From NCBI GenBank assembly GCA_037013685.1, contig CM072886.1:84946922-85010921 (forward strand): 64,000 nt of DNA, in the 5' to 3' direction. The notes beneath the pieces are model-generated. The model saw only the letters and a program-made list of their open reading frames with translations. It searched no databases and was not told where the DNA came from. Below, one piece after another: positions 1 through 64,000 of the stretch (within the stretch, counting starts at the first letter, position 1; every line of letters begins with the position of its first letter). Origin of the DNA: Acridotheres tristis. Its lineage: Eukaryota > Chordata > Aves > Passeriformes > Sturnidae. Position numbers and translations under genes: made by a program.

Positions 1-1552
1 GAAGGGAGCATTTTCATTTCCCTTATAACTCGAAAGAGTGAAAAGCTGAAGTCCTGATGTTACATCTTTGAAATATCTGGAAATCCTGAAGTTTTATGTA
101 AGACTTCATGCTGTCTTCTTATACTACAACAGATCTGTATTTTAGATAGCAGAAATCTAACCAAGGTTGTAATAACATATACTGCAACATTAAATAACAA
201 ATAAATAATTACCAGATATGTAAGCATAGAACCTTGTAACATCATACTAGAAGTAATTCTAATATTATACTTTTATACTTAGAAATACCTAACAGAACAT
301 CTTTTCCCTATTTATTTAATCAAGTCTTTCAGCAATCTTTTTCTTTCCATCCTTTCCAGTTAGCCTGCCTTCGAAGAAAAGAAAAAAAAAAAACTAACTG
401 GTTGATCTAAATTCTGGATGATACTTAAGCATCATTCTCTTTACTGGTACAGTTTATGTCATTACCAATTAACCTTTCATTCAAATAGGTTTTGACATAT
501 AAATAACTTTTAAAAAGCTGGTGCTGTGGTAAAGAAAAGAAGTGTATATATATAAAAGCCTAAGTGCAGCACATAATTAAGGGACTAGTATTTAAGATGC
601 AGTGTAGTTACATTATTCTTAAAGACTGCAGGGAAATCTGCTTGTATGTTTAAATGTGCTCCCACTCACACATGCACTAACTCACACGATCCACATGTTT
701 ACAGATATTTTCTGACTTAAAAAACACTGGACAGACAGAGAATTATGCACTAGAAATATGCACTACGAGGAACTACTGTTAGAACATACAGAATGCGCCA
801 TCTGGAATGTGAAAGAAGTCAATGGCAAAATATCAGCACTGTCTCTCATAAAGCAAGGAGTCCTCAGTAGCCTCTCAATGTGTTGGATACAAGCCTGCAG
901 GGCAGAGAGAACAGAACTGTCTGTTTCAGCATCAAGTTATGCACTTGGATAATCCTGTGAATTAGGGGTAGTAAACTGTAAAATTCAGATTAAATTTACA
1001 GATTGTGACATGCTTCACCAAAATTATGTGTATAATAATGAACATTTTTTCATAGTTTCAGGTAAATTTTGGAGTAAAGATTAAGTATGAGCAAACAAAT
1101 TATTTTCTGAATTTTTCTTTGAAGAGCTGTTTTTCTTTGAATAACTGATTGAAATCGAAATCATGTACATAAAGCAATACACAGACAGTTTTTGTGTTTA
1201 AGGACAAGTATTTTCTATATAAAAGGAAGTACGGGTAAAGACAAATCCTAGGGTTTTCTTTTTGCAAATATGAGAATATTTAGGACTAAAAAAGTGGTGT
1301 GAGCAAGTCATGTGTTTATTGCTACTGAAATAGGCAGCTTAAAAATACTATCTACCCCACTAAGATAATCAGGTTATGGTTACTGTCAGTTTGGTTCAAC
1401 ATATGTACTGAAACAATGTGGCATCTCTTATAGATTTACAGACCACATTCTACTCTTTTTTCCAGTAACTCATCTGAAGCTTTCTTTTCTTCAATATAAT
1501 TAAAAACAAAATGTGCCTGGTGTTCCCAGTTTTAGACTAGGCAATTATTTTA

Positions 1553-2143
1553 TTAGAGAATCATACAATCATTTAGGTTGGAAAAGACCTTCAAGATCAT
1601 CAAGTCCAACCTCTGACCCATCACCACCTTGTAACCACATTATTAAATGGCATGTCTGGTTGTTTCTTAAATAGTTCTAGGAACAGTGATTTTACCATCT
1701 CCCTGGACAGTCCACTCCAATATTTGACAAACTCCCTGTGAAGAAATTCTTCCTAATGTCCAACTCGAATCTTCCCTGGTGCCGCTTGAGGCCATTTCCT
1801 CTCATGCCTTGGAGAAGAGGCTGACCCCCACCTGGCTACACCCTCCTTTCAGGTGGCTGTAGAGAATGAGAAAGGTCGCTCCTGAGTCTCCTTTTTGCAT
1901 GGCTGAACGCCCCAGCTCCCTCAGGAGCTCATGGGACTTGTGCTCCAGAGCCTTCCCCAGCTCCACTGCCGTTCTCCGGGCTTGCTGCAGCACCTCCATG
2001 TCCTTCCTGAACTGAGCGGCCCGGAACTGGACACAGCACTCGACGTGTGGCCTCTGCAGTGCCGAATACAGGGGACAATCCCTGCCCTGCTCCCACTGCC
2101 CACACTATTGCTGATATAGGCCAGGATGCCACTGGCTTCATGA
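1553..2143 (-). mobile_element. CR1 LINE fragment, 5' truncated, 3' end present
   Basis: Read on the plus strand, the block starts with an AATCATACAATCATTTAGG-like sequence, then GGTTGGAAAAGACC, GATCATCAAGTCCAACC, GAAATTCTTCCTAATGTCC, and CTGGACACAGCACTC near its end. This is the reverse complement of the 3' end of avian CR1 retrotransposons. The element therefore lies on the minus strand with its 3' end at about 1553. About 590 bp remain, with many substitutions. The non-conserved frames over it are not functional. Confidence 0.93.
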
Positions 2144-3020
2144 TTAAGACAGAATCATTAAGACAATTGTTCAATTCTATTCCCATCTCATAATGTACAC
2201 CTTAAGTGAAGCTTGAAAAATTTCAGTGAAGTCCTATTAAATACATTCCTGTGACAAAAGATTTCAGCAAGAAGTAACTCCTGCTACTAAAAAACATTCA
2301 CTGCATGCAAAAATTCTGTCAAAACATAATCAGTTAACAGTTATCTTCGAAAAATTAATCTGGAAGAAGTTATTAATGTTGCAGTAAAATAAACATGATC
2401 ACACATTTTGCTTTTTCTAAGCATTAGCTTAACATGCTGGAAGATTATTGTTTTCTGCGGGAATTGTATCATTGTCTCATTTTCTCCATAATCACTGCCA
2501 GGATACTACAGCAAACCAATTAGATGTTTAAACAGCTGAGATTTTTGTTTGTTTGTCTGCATGCTAGCTCTTTACATATCTCTTAAGATGTTAATAAATA
2601 AAAGTTGAAATTTCATTAAGAACTTATTTCATCCATCAAGACACTAGAGATTTTTTTCACATCAAATCTTTCTTTTGACTTTCCAGCCAATTTCAGTTAA
2701 GGATAAAAATTTCCTCTTCAGAAATTTTTAGTATTTCAAGTAACTTTTTTATAACCAATGAAACATCTGATCAAATTTGATATGTGCACAGCAAATGAAG
2801 AAAATGAAGCATATAATGATAATCCCTTCTCAAATTGAAAACAAACAGTACTCATCTTCCTGGCATTACAGAACAAACTTCCACTAACACATGTTTCAAG
2901 GCATCATTCAAAACACTGATCTGGGTTTAAGACCATTTCACAACGTTAATTAGGCCTCACCAAAACTGAAAGCTGCAGTAACTTTAAGCCACAGCCATAC
3001 CCGTGTGCATGCACTCATGT

Positions 3021-3090
3021 GAAAGTATCGCACACACTAAATTGCACTGAGGCCGTGAGAACATGCAACTTAGTAATGTGCAATATCTCC
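3021..3090 (-). ncRNA. MIR32: pre-miR-32 hairpin in TMEM245 intron 14
   Basis: Read on the minus strand, this 70-nt stretch forms a hairpin. The 5p arm (3085-3064) matches the recalled mature miR-32-5p at all 22 positions and has the seed ATTGCAC shared with the miR-25/92 family. The 3p arm is at about 3044-3023. The arms pair over about 21 positions with a single one-base bulge, and the terminal loop is about 17 nt. It lies in the sense orientation in intron 14 of TMEM245, as in human. Compared with the human hairpin from memory, the 3p arm has a change that turns a G-U pair into G-C, so pairing is kept. It is expected to be processed from the host transcript and to repress targets in the cytoplasm. 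Confidence 0.96.
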
Positions 3091-5104
3091 ACCAGAGCAA
3101 GCAGAATGGGAGCTTCAGGGAAGAAGGGTATGGTGCATTCAGGAAGAGAACGACATGCTGCTCAGGGAAAGGAAAATGGTTCAGGCAAAGGTGTGCATGC
3201 TACTACTTGGAAACCTGTGATTTGGAGAATTACTGCTTCATCCATCCAGGACATAAACAAGACAAAAAAATACCAGACAAGAACACCTCCTCCCTATTTC
3301 AGGGGTAAAGAACATAATTTTCCTACTTAAGCAGTAAAGTGGGTGACTCATGAACCAACTTTATTTTACAGAACCCTTCTGAACAAAGCAAATCTCACAC
3401 TGTTATGGGCAGATGATTACCCTCAACCTTCAAATTATTACATTATTAATTATGGTTACAATAAAAAATTTCACAATTATTGAGAATTAAAATCATCTAA
3501 ATACAGTAAACTGGTCCAAGTGGTCCTCATGTTTCTAAAGCAAGTCATCTTCCTAAACCTGAGTGATGCCTAAAGAATTCCTGCAGCTCAACCTACTCTG
3601 GCATAATCCTTCTGTCAGTCATCATGCCCCTCCCTGTTTCCCTTTCTTTGTTCCTATGGCTGACATTAAGTGGTTTCAGTGAAAGTAAATCATGTATTTA
3701 CTATATTCACAGGCAACTAACCACCACTCAGTCAAGGGAGACTCTCACACATGACGAAATATTACCTTTGTAATAGACCACCTTTTTGTCCTGATACCCA
3801 CTTATGCAATACCGAAAATAGGCCCAAAAAACAAACAAAAGCAAAACAAACAAACAAAAAAAAGACAAATGTGGAGGGATGAAATGCAAAGGACAAATGA
3901 AGAATATATCAAGAAGAAAAAAAGAGGAATGAAATGTGGCCCCACTAGGAAAGTCAGAATCAGACTGAGAAGGACCTGAGACTGCAAACCAAAGAAAAAA
4001 GGAAAACAGATAAACCAATTGGGCTTGAAGGAACAAAACTGTTAGAGAACAGAAGCTCTTTTACTACTGAGGCACTAGCAGTATTTGGGATTATTATAAC
4101 TTTCCTAAATTTTTACTTCCCACCTCATTTACAGGCAATGGCACATGAAATTCCAGCATGGAATTTCGAATCAGTTGGTTGATTTGAAAGAGAACCAGTA
4201 CTTCATATATCAGTCAGAAACCCCTGTGGTCACATATGCCATCGCTAGTCATCTTCCTCCCAGGTTCTTTTACTGTGTTTTAGGGAATCATCACATAACT
4301 ACTGATTTTTCTTCTTCCCTGTGGACTAAATGCTGCCTTCCACATAATGCAAACAATGAGGAGAAGCAAATGCAATATATGACAACAAAGCACACACAAG
4401 TGTTTAGTCTAAAACCATAAGAGCATTCTCATGATGAAAGTTACTCAAAATTGGGAGGACTGGTTTATGAGCAATTTGCAAATCTATGTTTGTTCCATAG
4501 TCCAAACACTGCCGGTTCCCATCTGGAGGGCTGCTTGGAGACAGGCAACACTGCTTGTGAGAGCTGGGAAAACTCAGTCAAAAGCAGGAATTTGAGGTAA
4601 AGGCAAATGTCCAGCTTACAGTCACATTCACAACATGGGAAAATGCCAAACTAGCAGCAAAGCATCATCACTTAGGTTGCCATTTGCCTTCCAGTCCCAG
4701 TAGAGAACTAGGAAAGAGTTCTTTTGCTGACTGTCAAGGGTTGCATGGCCCCTTCTTTCCCACTGCCCCTCATGAACAGATGCCATCTCTTCAGCACTGA
4801 GGCCTCAAGGACTGGGGAGAGGAGGACCTTCCTTCCATCAAGCCCTCCCCACGTGGCAAGGGACATTCCCATCAGTTATCCTGCCATCCCCAGATGGGAA
4901 GGGACACCCATAACCACCCAGAAGATGACTCTCCCACCATCACCCAAGCCCTCACTCCTGACCATTACCAGCAACAGCCCCATCACTGCCCTGAGTGACA
5001 TCACCACCAGCAGCATCCCCAGAGATGGAATTTGTCCTGCTAAGCCACAGCAGTGCTCCTCCAGCCATCCCCTTCTGCTGCCCATTCTCACCACAGATAG
5101 TTAC

Positions 5105-5300
5105 TGTGGGAGGCTGTCATCAGCCTTGCTGAAGTCAGAGCAAGTGACAGTCACTGCTGTCCCCTGGTCCCACTGGGACAGTCACCTCCTCAAAGCAACA
5201 CTCATGCTTTTCCCAGCACAACTTGTTCTTGGTGGATCTGTGCTGGCTGGTGCCTCCAAGTGATCTTCTGTCTTGCATGGCTCTGCCTTTGTACCACTTG
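5105..5300 (-). mobile_element. Probable decayed CR1 reverse-transcriptase relic
   Basis: On the minus strand the words AGCACAGATCCACCAAG, GAGGAGGTGACTGTC and TCTGACTTCAGCAAGGC, followed by CTCCCACAG, occur in the order expected for the CR1 ORF2 region. That region encodes the reverse-transcriptase motif DFSKAFDTVSH. The reading frame is broken and several codons are altered. The assignment is from memory of the CR1 consensus. The adjoining GC-richer sequence (4720-5105 and 5300-5440) is not explained by it. Confidence 0.5.
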
Positions 5301-5752
5301 GTTTGCCAAACAAGCTCTTGGCTCAGGTACAGCATGATGCTCTTGTGAAATCCCTGCTCGATCCCACCACCTGATACATCTGCTGGCATTTTGCTTCTCT
5401 GGCATCCTGGATGAATAAATTTCCTATCAAAGGCCAGAAGGGCAATTCATCCCATGGTCTACAGCAGGAAGTTCTTGGATTACACTCAGCTTCTTCAAAA
5501 CTCCTATAGTATCACCACAGCTACATCTATTTATTCCCACTACTCAGGTTAAAATTTATAATCTGTGGTATTTTGACAGAAACAGTGAGACTCAACACTG
5601 GGCTCAAAGCAGCCTGGAAAGCTGCTCTTACCCCTATACAGCTCATAAATCTATTTGTGTGAACAGAGAACTGTCACTGCATTTGCAAACTCATCATCAA
5701 AGGAGTTAGAAAAGTATTTCTAAAATTTATAGCTATTTATAGTCCATAAATT

Positions 5753-5768
5753 AAAAAAAAAAAAAAAA
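5753..5768. repeat. Poly-A run (16 A)
   Basis: Sixteen consecutive A lie in intron 14, with no clear retrocopy attached upstream. Confidence 0.9.
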
Positions 5769-8293
5769 CAGCAGAGTTCTGATGAGAGAAACTGAAATGG
5801 GAAAAGGTCTTTGTTTAAGAGCTTGCTGGATAACATCTTCAAACTAAGAGATTTCTTGAGCTACAGAAACGAGTTGCCAATTGCCCTTCTCTTTCCCCCT
5901 TGCTCTTTTCCTCTGAAATAAATGGCAAAACACACAAGGGAACAGACTTCCTTAGTTAGATCCAAGTTTCCTAATGCTTTTCACAAACACATTTTAAGTA
6001 AAAGAGCACAGAAGCGACTGACAACATGGAGGATGATTATTTTTATGTCATTTGGTTCATGAACAACAGAAACATTTGGTCTATCCCTTGCCAGATGGAT
6101 CCCTGCCCTCTAGACAGGACTAGTTAGATGCTGTCTTAGCTTTGTGCATGTGGTATGTCCTGCTGAAGAGTGGTGGGAGCTGGAACACAGCTGGTGACTT
6201 TTGAGATTTATTAACCTAATCTTTCTGGTCCACTTGAAAGCATGGATATTTTGAGGGTGAATTCATATTGTGTAATGCTGTCATAGTCTAATGATGAAAG
6301 CAGCTACAGATGTCTCATTATTTGACAATTCATAACACAAATGGAGCCTCTTCTATCCTACCATCAAGCACTAACATCCATTTTTTGCATGCCATTTACA
6401 GATGAGGTGAAGAAGCCATTTTTATGTTCCTACCTCTGCAGCAACAATTCACCTCCAAAAAGAAAGAACAGTTGCTACTTTGGGACAAAAGAAAGGGCTT
6501 GAAGTAGCAATTTTTTTTTCACATGGCAACATATTGGGAATGCATAAATTTATGAGAAATTGTTACTACACGCACCATATTTACATATTGAAGATCACAG
6601 TAAGTTTTGAGTGGAATGCAAACTAACTGAGCATCATTAGGATAAATCTTAGGTACCTGAAAATTTCAGAAGAATCAGTCCAAAGAATTCAAATCAGGCA
6701 CCAAGTACAGGCTACTCCAATCAAATATGAGTGACTGAGTCAGGCTACCTTAGTGAATACACAGACCGAGATCCCTGATGTATGACAAATTGCTTCCCAT
6801 TCCACATTCTCTAGACACTGGTTTTTTCTCATCATATTTACAGTTACTGATACATGCTGGCTCTTTCCTACTCATTTTCCTGTGGCTTCTCTAAAATGAT
6901 TTTCTTTCTTTCCTCCATTCCAATTCTGAGAAATACCTTGGGTCACCTGTGTCACGCAAACTTGTAACTGCATTTAATACAATCCTCCTCACATAGCATC
7001 ATGCCCAAACAAACCATATCCTACTTTTTCACACTGTTCCCCTCTACAATGGGCTAAATTTGAGAACAATCTGTGAGACAACTACCAGTTTCTAAATCCA
7101 CTCACACTATTCAGAAAAGATAGAACTGAGATACTAACCATGTGATCAATGAAAACTCAATACCAGTCACTCAAGAGAAAGGCTATTAACTTTTTGGCAG
7201 GATTCCAAATCTGTTGCTTTCTACCTGAATTGCCCCTTCATTTCAAATGACTACAGCAGTTAGCATTCTTGCTCAAAATCCTACACCACATAATTTAACC
7301 TTGCCACTGTTAAAATGGCCAACATTTAGCAATGAGTTTGGAAAGCAGCTTTAATACCTCCTCAGTTTACAGCCTACTCATGTATTGTATGTATGCATAA
7401 CATGACACAGAAAACAGTGGTGTAAGAGGTAATGGCTATACAGAATTCAGCATGAAATCTGTTCACTTTACCCAGAGCATCAACTTTTTTTAAAAAGCAC
7501 ACTTAATGCCTTAAATGCCTTACTTAAAATCTAGTTTATTACATTACCAGCATGTTAGTGTTTCAAGCTGCTAACAGGTGAAAGTTGATGATTTCATTCA
7601 TCTGTGATGAGCAAACTTTACTGCACCACCCCAAAAATAGCTTTACTGTGAAATCTTTGTGAACCATATTTAAAAACATTTTAAAATTCTCCTTTAATTA
7701 CTGAAGTAGTTCAGAGCCAACACAGGAAAATGGTGACTAAGAATGAAATACTGTGGATGCACTCTGTAGGTGCAGAACAGTAGAGTTCCAAGTGTGATAA
7801 GGAAAGCATTCCCCCTGGTGTTCCCTTTGATGTAACTTGGTTTACAGAGATCATGAACTAGATTTCTTTCAGGTAAAACTGAACTGGAAAATATACTCCA
7901 GAAGCATATCTAATACGTTCCAGGTACAAATGGATACTTATTCTCCAATATTAGACAAAATACTTCAAACTAAATAATTCTGAAATGTGTACAGCACTGA
8001 TGTCAGGTCCTCCATTTCTACTGTTTTGCTGCATGCATCTGCTTGTACTGAGCTGCAGCAGCTGCTGCTGCCAAGACAACTGCAAACACTGCTTCCTGAT
8101 GAGTTAGGGATGTCATGGGTGTAGCAGTTTTACAAAACACCAGTATTCATGACAGCACAGACCTCTCAAAAATTTTTAGCAAAGTCCAATCAAATTGCTT
8201 TATTAACAATCAAAGGGGAAAAAATCATCAATACTAGGTTCTTAAAATCTTTTTTGCAACTCATCTTTGAAATACAAGCTGTTGCAATTGTTA

Positions 8294-61600
<53,307 letters not shown>

Positions 61601-61638
61601 AAATGCCATACCACACGTTTTCTTAGACTAAAAAGGCA

Positions 61639-61644
61639 TTTATT
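61639..61644 (-). terminator. Candidate poly(A) signal of an upstream minus-strand gene (FRRS1L by synteny?)
   Basis: On the minus strand GTTGCAATAAATGCC is followed about 13 nt later by U-rich sequence and by GTGTGGT, the layout of a cleavage site. In human the next gene upstream of TMEM245 is FRRS1L in the same orientation, so this could be its 3' end. No coding exon of that gene was recognised in the window, and the assignment is inference. Confidence 0.3.
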
Positions 61645-61669
61645 GCAACAGTTTTATAAATATCATTGT

Positions 61670-61700
61670 CTGTCACTGTCAAATAGCTGTCACTGTCAAA
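61670..61700 (-). repeat. Direct repeat of a TGACAG-containing 14-mer
   Basis: Two identical copies of TTTGACAGTGACAG (minus strand), 61670-61683 and 61687-61700, repeat with a period of 17. Each has two GACAG units, the core bound by TALE homeodomain factors (MEIS/TGIF). Function is unknown. Confidence 0.85.
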
Positions 61701-63589
61701 GGCTCACTTGAACATCAACATTTAGTATAAAACATGTTACAAAGCAATACTTTAGGGCATGCACTGATTGTAAAGTAGTCCTGTAGGTCACTGTAATTTC
61801 ATTATCTATTCATTCAGTGTTATTTTTGCTGAAAAAACTAGAGCACAAATACAAAGAAGTTTGGCAAATTCTTCTGGACTACAAAACCTCCATTCTGCAC
61901 TTCTATCCAATCAAAAGCTCATTGACTTCACATGACTGCTGGGTATTGGCACACAGAATGAAGCCTGGCATAGAGAATGCAGAACATCACTTAACACTAT
62001 AGTTACAAGTTTCTTATTTGTATGTTTTATCTGTATAATACTCTTGACAACGCTGAATAAAGTCAAAAGGTAGAGATGACATTTCAGGTTTAACCATTAC
62101 ACTTCATGTAATAAGAAACAAGTGGCAAGAGTTCACATAGTTATGACAGCCTGCTTATTTGCAAAGAAATTAAAGCAAACCAGACCTCAGGATATATAAA
62201 TCAGAAATACCAAGACATACTAGGCATCTTTTATAACCTAAACAGAATTCAATATGCTAATAAAATACACCTGCATAAATAAAGGCTGGGGACATCAAAC
62301 ACAAATGTAAAGGTCCCACTACTTCATTTTTCTAATGAGTTAATAGGTTTGGAATTTCATCTTTGAATCTCTGTGTCAAGACTTAAAGTGATAATTCCAG
62401 CTTTAAAAATTCTATTGTGGCAGATTTTTGTATTTCAATATTTATCATCAATTCATAACACCAAAGATAAAGAACTGAAAAATAACCCATTGCTTTCTAT
62501 GTGACCAGTCATATATTCCAGAAGCAGACACCATATTCTGCAGTTAAATAAGATTCTTTTTTCCTCCTAGGTTTAATTGTAGCATCTGTGCTTCCTTTTC
62601 TATTACCCTAATACTCTATTTGATAACATTCTTTTGACTTATTGAACTTAAGCTTGTTTCAGCTTGTTTGGCAGAAAAAAAAGTGAAAATAACACTCTAA
62701 TAAGTCTAAGACTGTGAAGCTAATTTTTGTACTGAAGAAAGTGAGAGAACGTGTTTATATAAGAACTGCAAGCATAATCCCTACATATGTAATATCTCAG
62801 GTTTATATACTTTTTTCCTCAATCATTCTGTCTCCTCAAAATCAGCTAGGGGTCAGGGAACATGTAAGGTTTTGTCTTGTCTCCAGAGCAGAATTTAGCC
62901 TTTTGTTTTTAGACTCACGTGTATAATCATCAGACTTTACATGCACACACAAATACCTTCAGCAAAACCACACTGCCTAAACATCAATTCTGTGAAGAAT
63001 ACTTTTCATTATGTAAACCTTGCAGATCACTGTTTTGAAAAATTAGCAGGAATATTTTTATTCCTTGGCACAAAACCTAAGTGAATTTTTCATTTATTTA
63101 GTCTTCTACCAATATCACCATATGAAATTGACCTCAATTACATCAAAAGAGAGATATGAAGCTAAATCATGAGTTACCATAAAATATTTGCTTCCCTGAG
63201 TAAGCATTGGAGCCATAACAGATTTGCAGCTGTTCAGCACTTCTGAAAAATCCAATTACTTCTTCAAAAATGCAAATATTAATTTAAGAATCATTTAGAA
63301 ACAGCTCAGAAAAGTACTGGTAATTCTGTAATGCTCTAGTCTATAAAGAGTACAACACCTTTACAAAAAACGTCTTAAGAATGCCACATAAAAGTTCATC
63401 TTGTAAGGACATTCCTAATTAACCTCTAATTGCAGATCAGAACGAGCCTATGTGGAGCAGCAGCTGCTCTAAGATACAGAATGTGAAGTCCTGCACTAAT
63501 TCCAACCTCACACTGGTTTGGAAGAGCATTCCTACTTAGCTAAGAAACACAGAAATAGGGTGAAAGCAACAGTCATAAATGACTATGGA
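61701..63589. other. Intergenic or possible 3' UTR region
   Basis: This AT-rich sequence could belong to the 3' UTR or a terminal intron of the neighbouring minus-strand gene if the poly(A) signal at 61.64 kb is real. No coding exon was recognised. Confidence 0.5.
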
Positions 63590-63807
63590 ATCGTGTCAGG
63601 GGAAGTTCAGATGAGATCTTAGGAAAAGGTTCTTCTCTAAGAGGGTGCCCAGTCACTGGAACAGGCTCTACAGGGAAGTTCAAGGAGCATCTGGATGATA
63701 CTGAGTCACATGGATTAGTTTTAAGCAGTCCTGTGAGGAGCACAGTTTGTTGGGCTCTAAGATCCTTATGGATTCCTTCCAACCTGAGATAGTTTATCAG
63801 TTCTATT
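63590..63807 (+). mobile_element. CR1 LINE 3' fragment
   Basis: The words GTGTCAGGGGAAGTTCAGATG, GGTTCTTCTCTAAGAGGG, GTCACTGGAACAGGCT and CTTCCAACCTGAGATAG follow the order of the CR1 3' end on the plus strand. It ends in a decayed TTCTAT tail. About 215 bp remain, heavily diverged. Confidence 0.88.
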
Positions 63808-64000
63808 CAAAATACTTAGTAATCCAAAGGTAAAAAAAATCTATCCCTTTCTTTACAGCAGATTCGTTGCTATTGCCAAGTCATAACATAGAGTTTCTAA
63901 GCAAATAATGTCTTTAAGTCTACATTTTCACACCTATCAACTTCATAAGCTACACACATCCTCTCTGACATTTCAAAATTCCACTGCTTTTGCCTCACTG

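Noticed and set aside
1802..2186. Several short frames at 1.8-2.2 kb
   Set aside because: They all lie in the CR1 3' region, which is non-coding, and they overlap on both strands.
3019..3330. Plus-strand frames of 103 and 81 codons over the miR-32 locus
   Set aside because: They are antisense to a conserved hairpin and have no coding character.
3728..4036. 102-codon minus-strand frame rich in Phe and Leu, as a membrane protein
   Set aside because: It is low-complexity from A-rich plus-strand DNA (AAACAAAC and AAAAAAG runs), with no conserved features.
4724..5263. 179-codon plus-strand open frame as a gene
   Set aside because: It is Pro/Ser/Thr-rich, overlaps a probable CR1 relic on the opposite strand, and has no domain or splice evidence.

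Overview
The window is vertebrate, AT-rich, intron-dominated DNA and almost certainly avian. It carries CR1-type LINE fragments (5' truncated, ending in an ATTCTATG-like 3' tail) and a solo LTR that I recognise from memory as the avian ERVL-like type ending in CAACCCACCACA. The species cannot be named from the sequence. The CR1 and LTR variants look more like a neoavian bird than chicken, but this is a weak inference.

One gene fills most of the window. It is TMEM245 (formerly C9orf5), on the minus strand, a polytopic membrane protein of the AI-2E (autoinducer-2 exporter-like) transporter family. I placed 14 coding exons by reading the minus strand and matching splice junctions and phases. They run from exon 1 at 57064-56429, in a strong CpG island, to exon 14 at 8503-8358. 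Together they encode about 719 residues in a continuous frame. The C-terminal part, about 160 residues by comparison with human, lies beyond position 1. Exon 7 is a 24-nt in-frame microexon. miR-32 is hosted in the last intron present (intron 14, hairpin 3090-3021, minus strand), the same relation of host gene and microRNA as in human.

Layout: 1-8357 is part of intron 14, with a CR1, a probable CR1 reverse-transcriptase relic and pre-miR-32. From 8358 to 47260 are exons 14 to 2, separated by introns of 0.8-6.9 kb that hold a few CR1 pieces, a solo LTR, a purine-rich tract and simple repeats. From 47261 to 56428 is intron 1, with a CR1 tail and an unassigned exon-like open frame on the plus strand at 53249-53535. 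From about 56360 to 57450 is the CpG island with exon 1, GC boxes and a ZNF143/STAF-type motif. From about 57450 to 64000 is upstream intergenic DNA with no recognisable coding exon. It has a possible 3' end of a neighbouring minus-strand gene near 61.64 kb (FRRS1L by human synteny, unproven) and a CR1 at 63.6-63.8 kb.

I saw no CRISPR array, tRNA, rRNA or intact mobile-element gene. I found no convincing new biological system. The items most worth checking are the plus-strand exon-like frame in intron 1, the G-quadruplex tract just after the exon 1 donor, the microexon, and the weak donor of exon 12.
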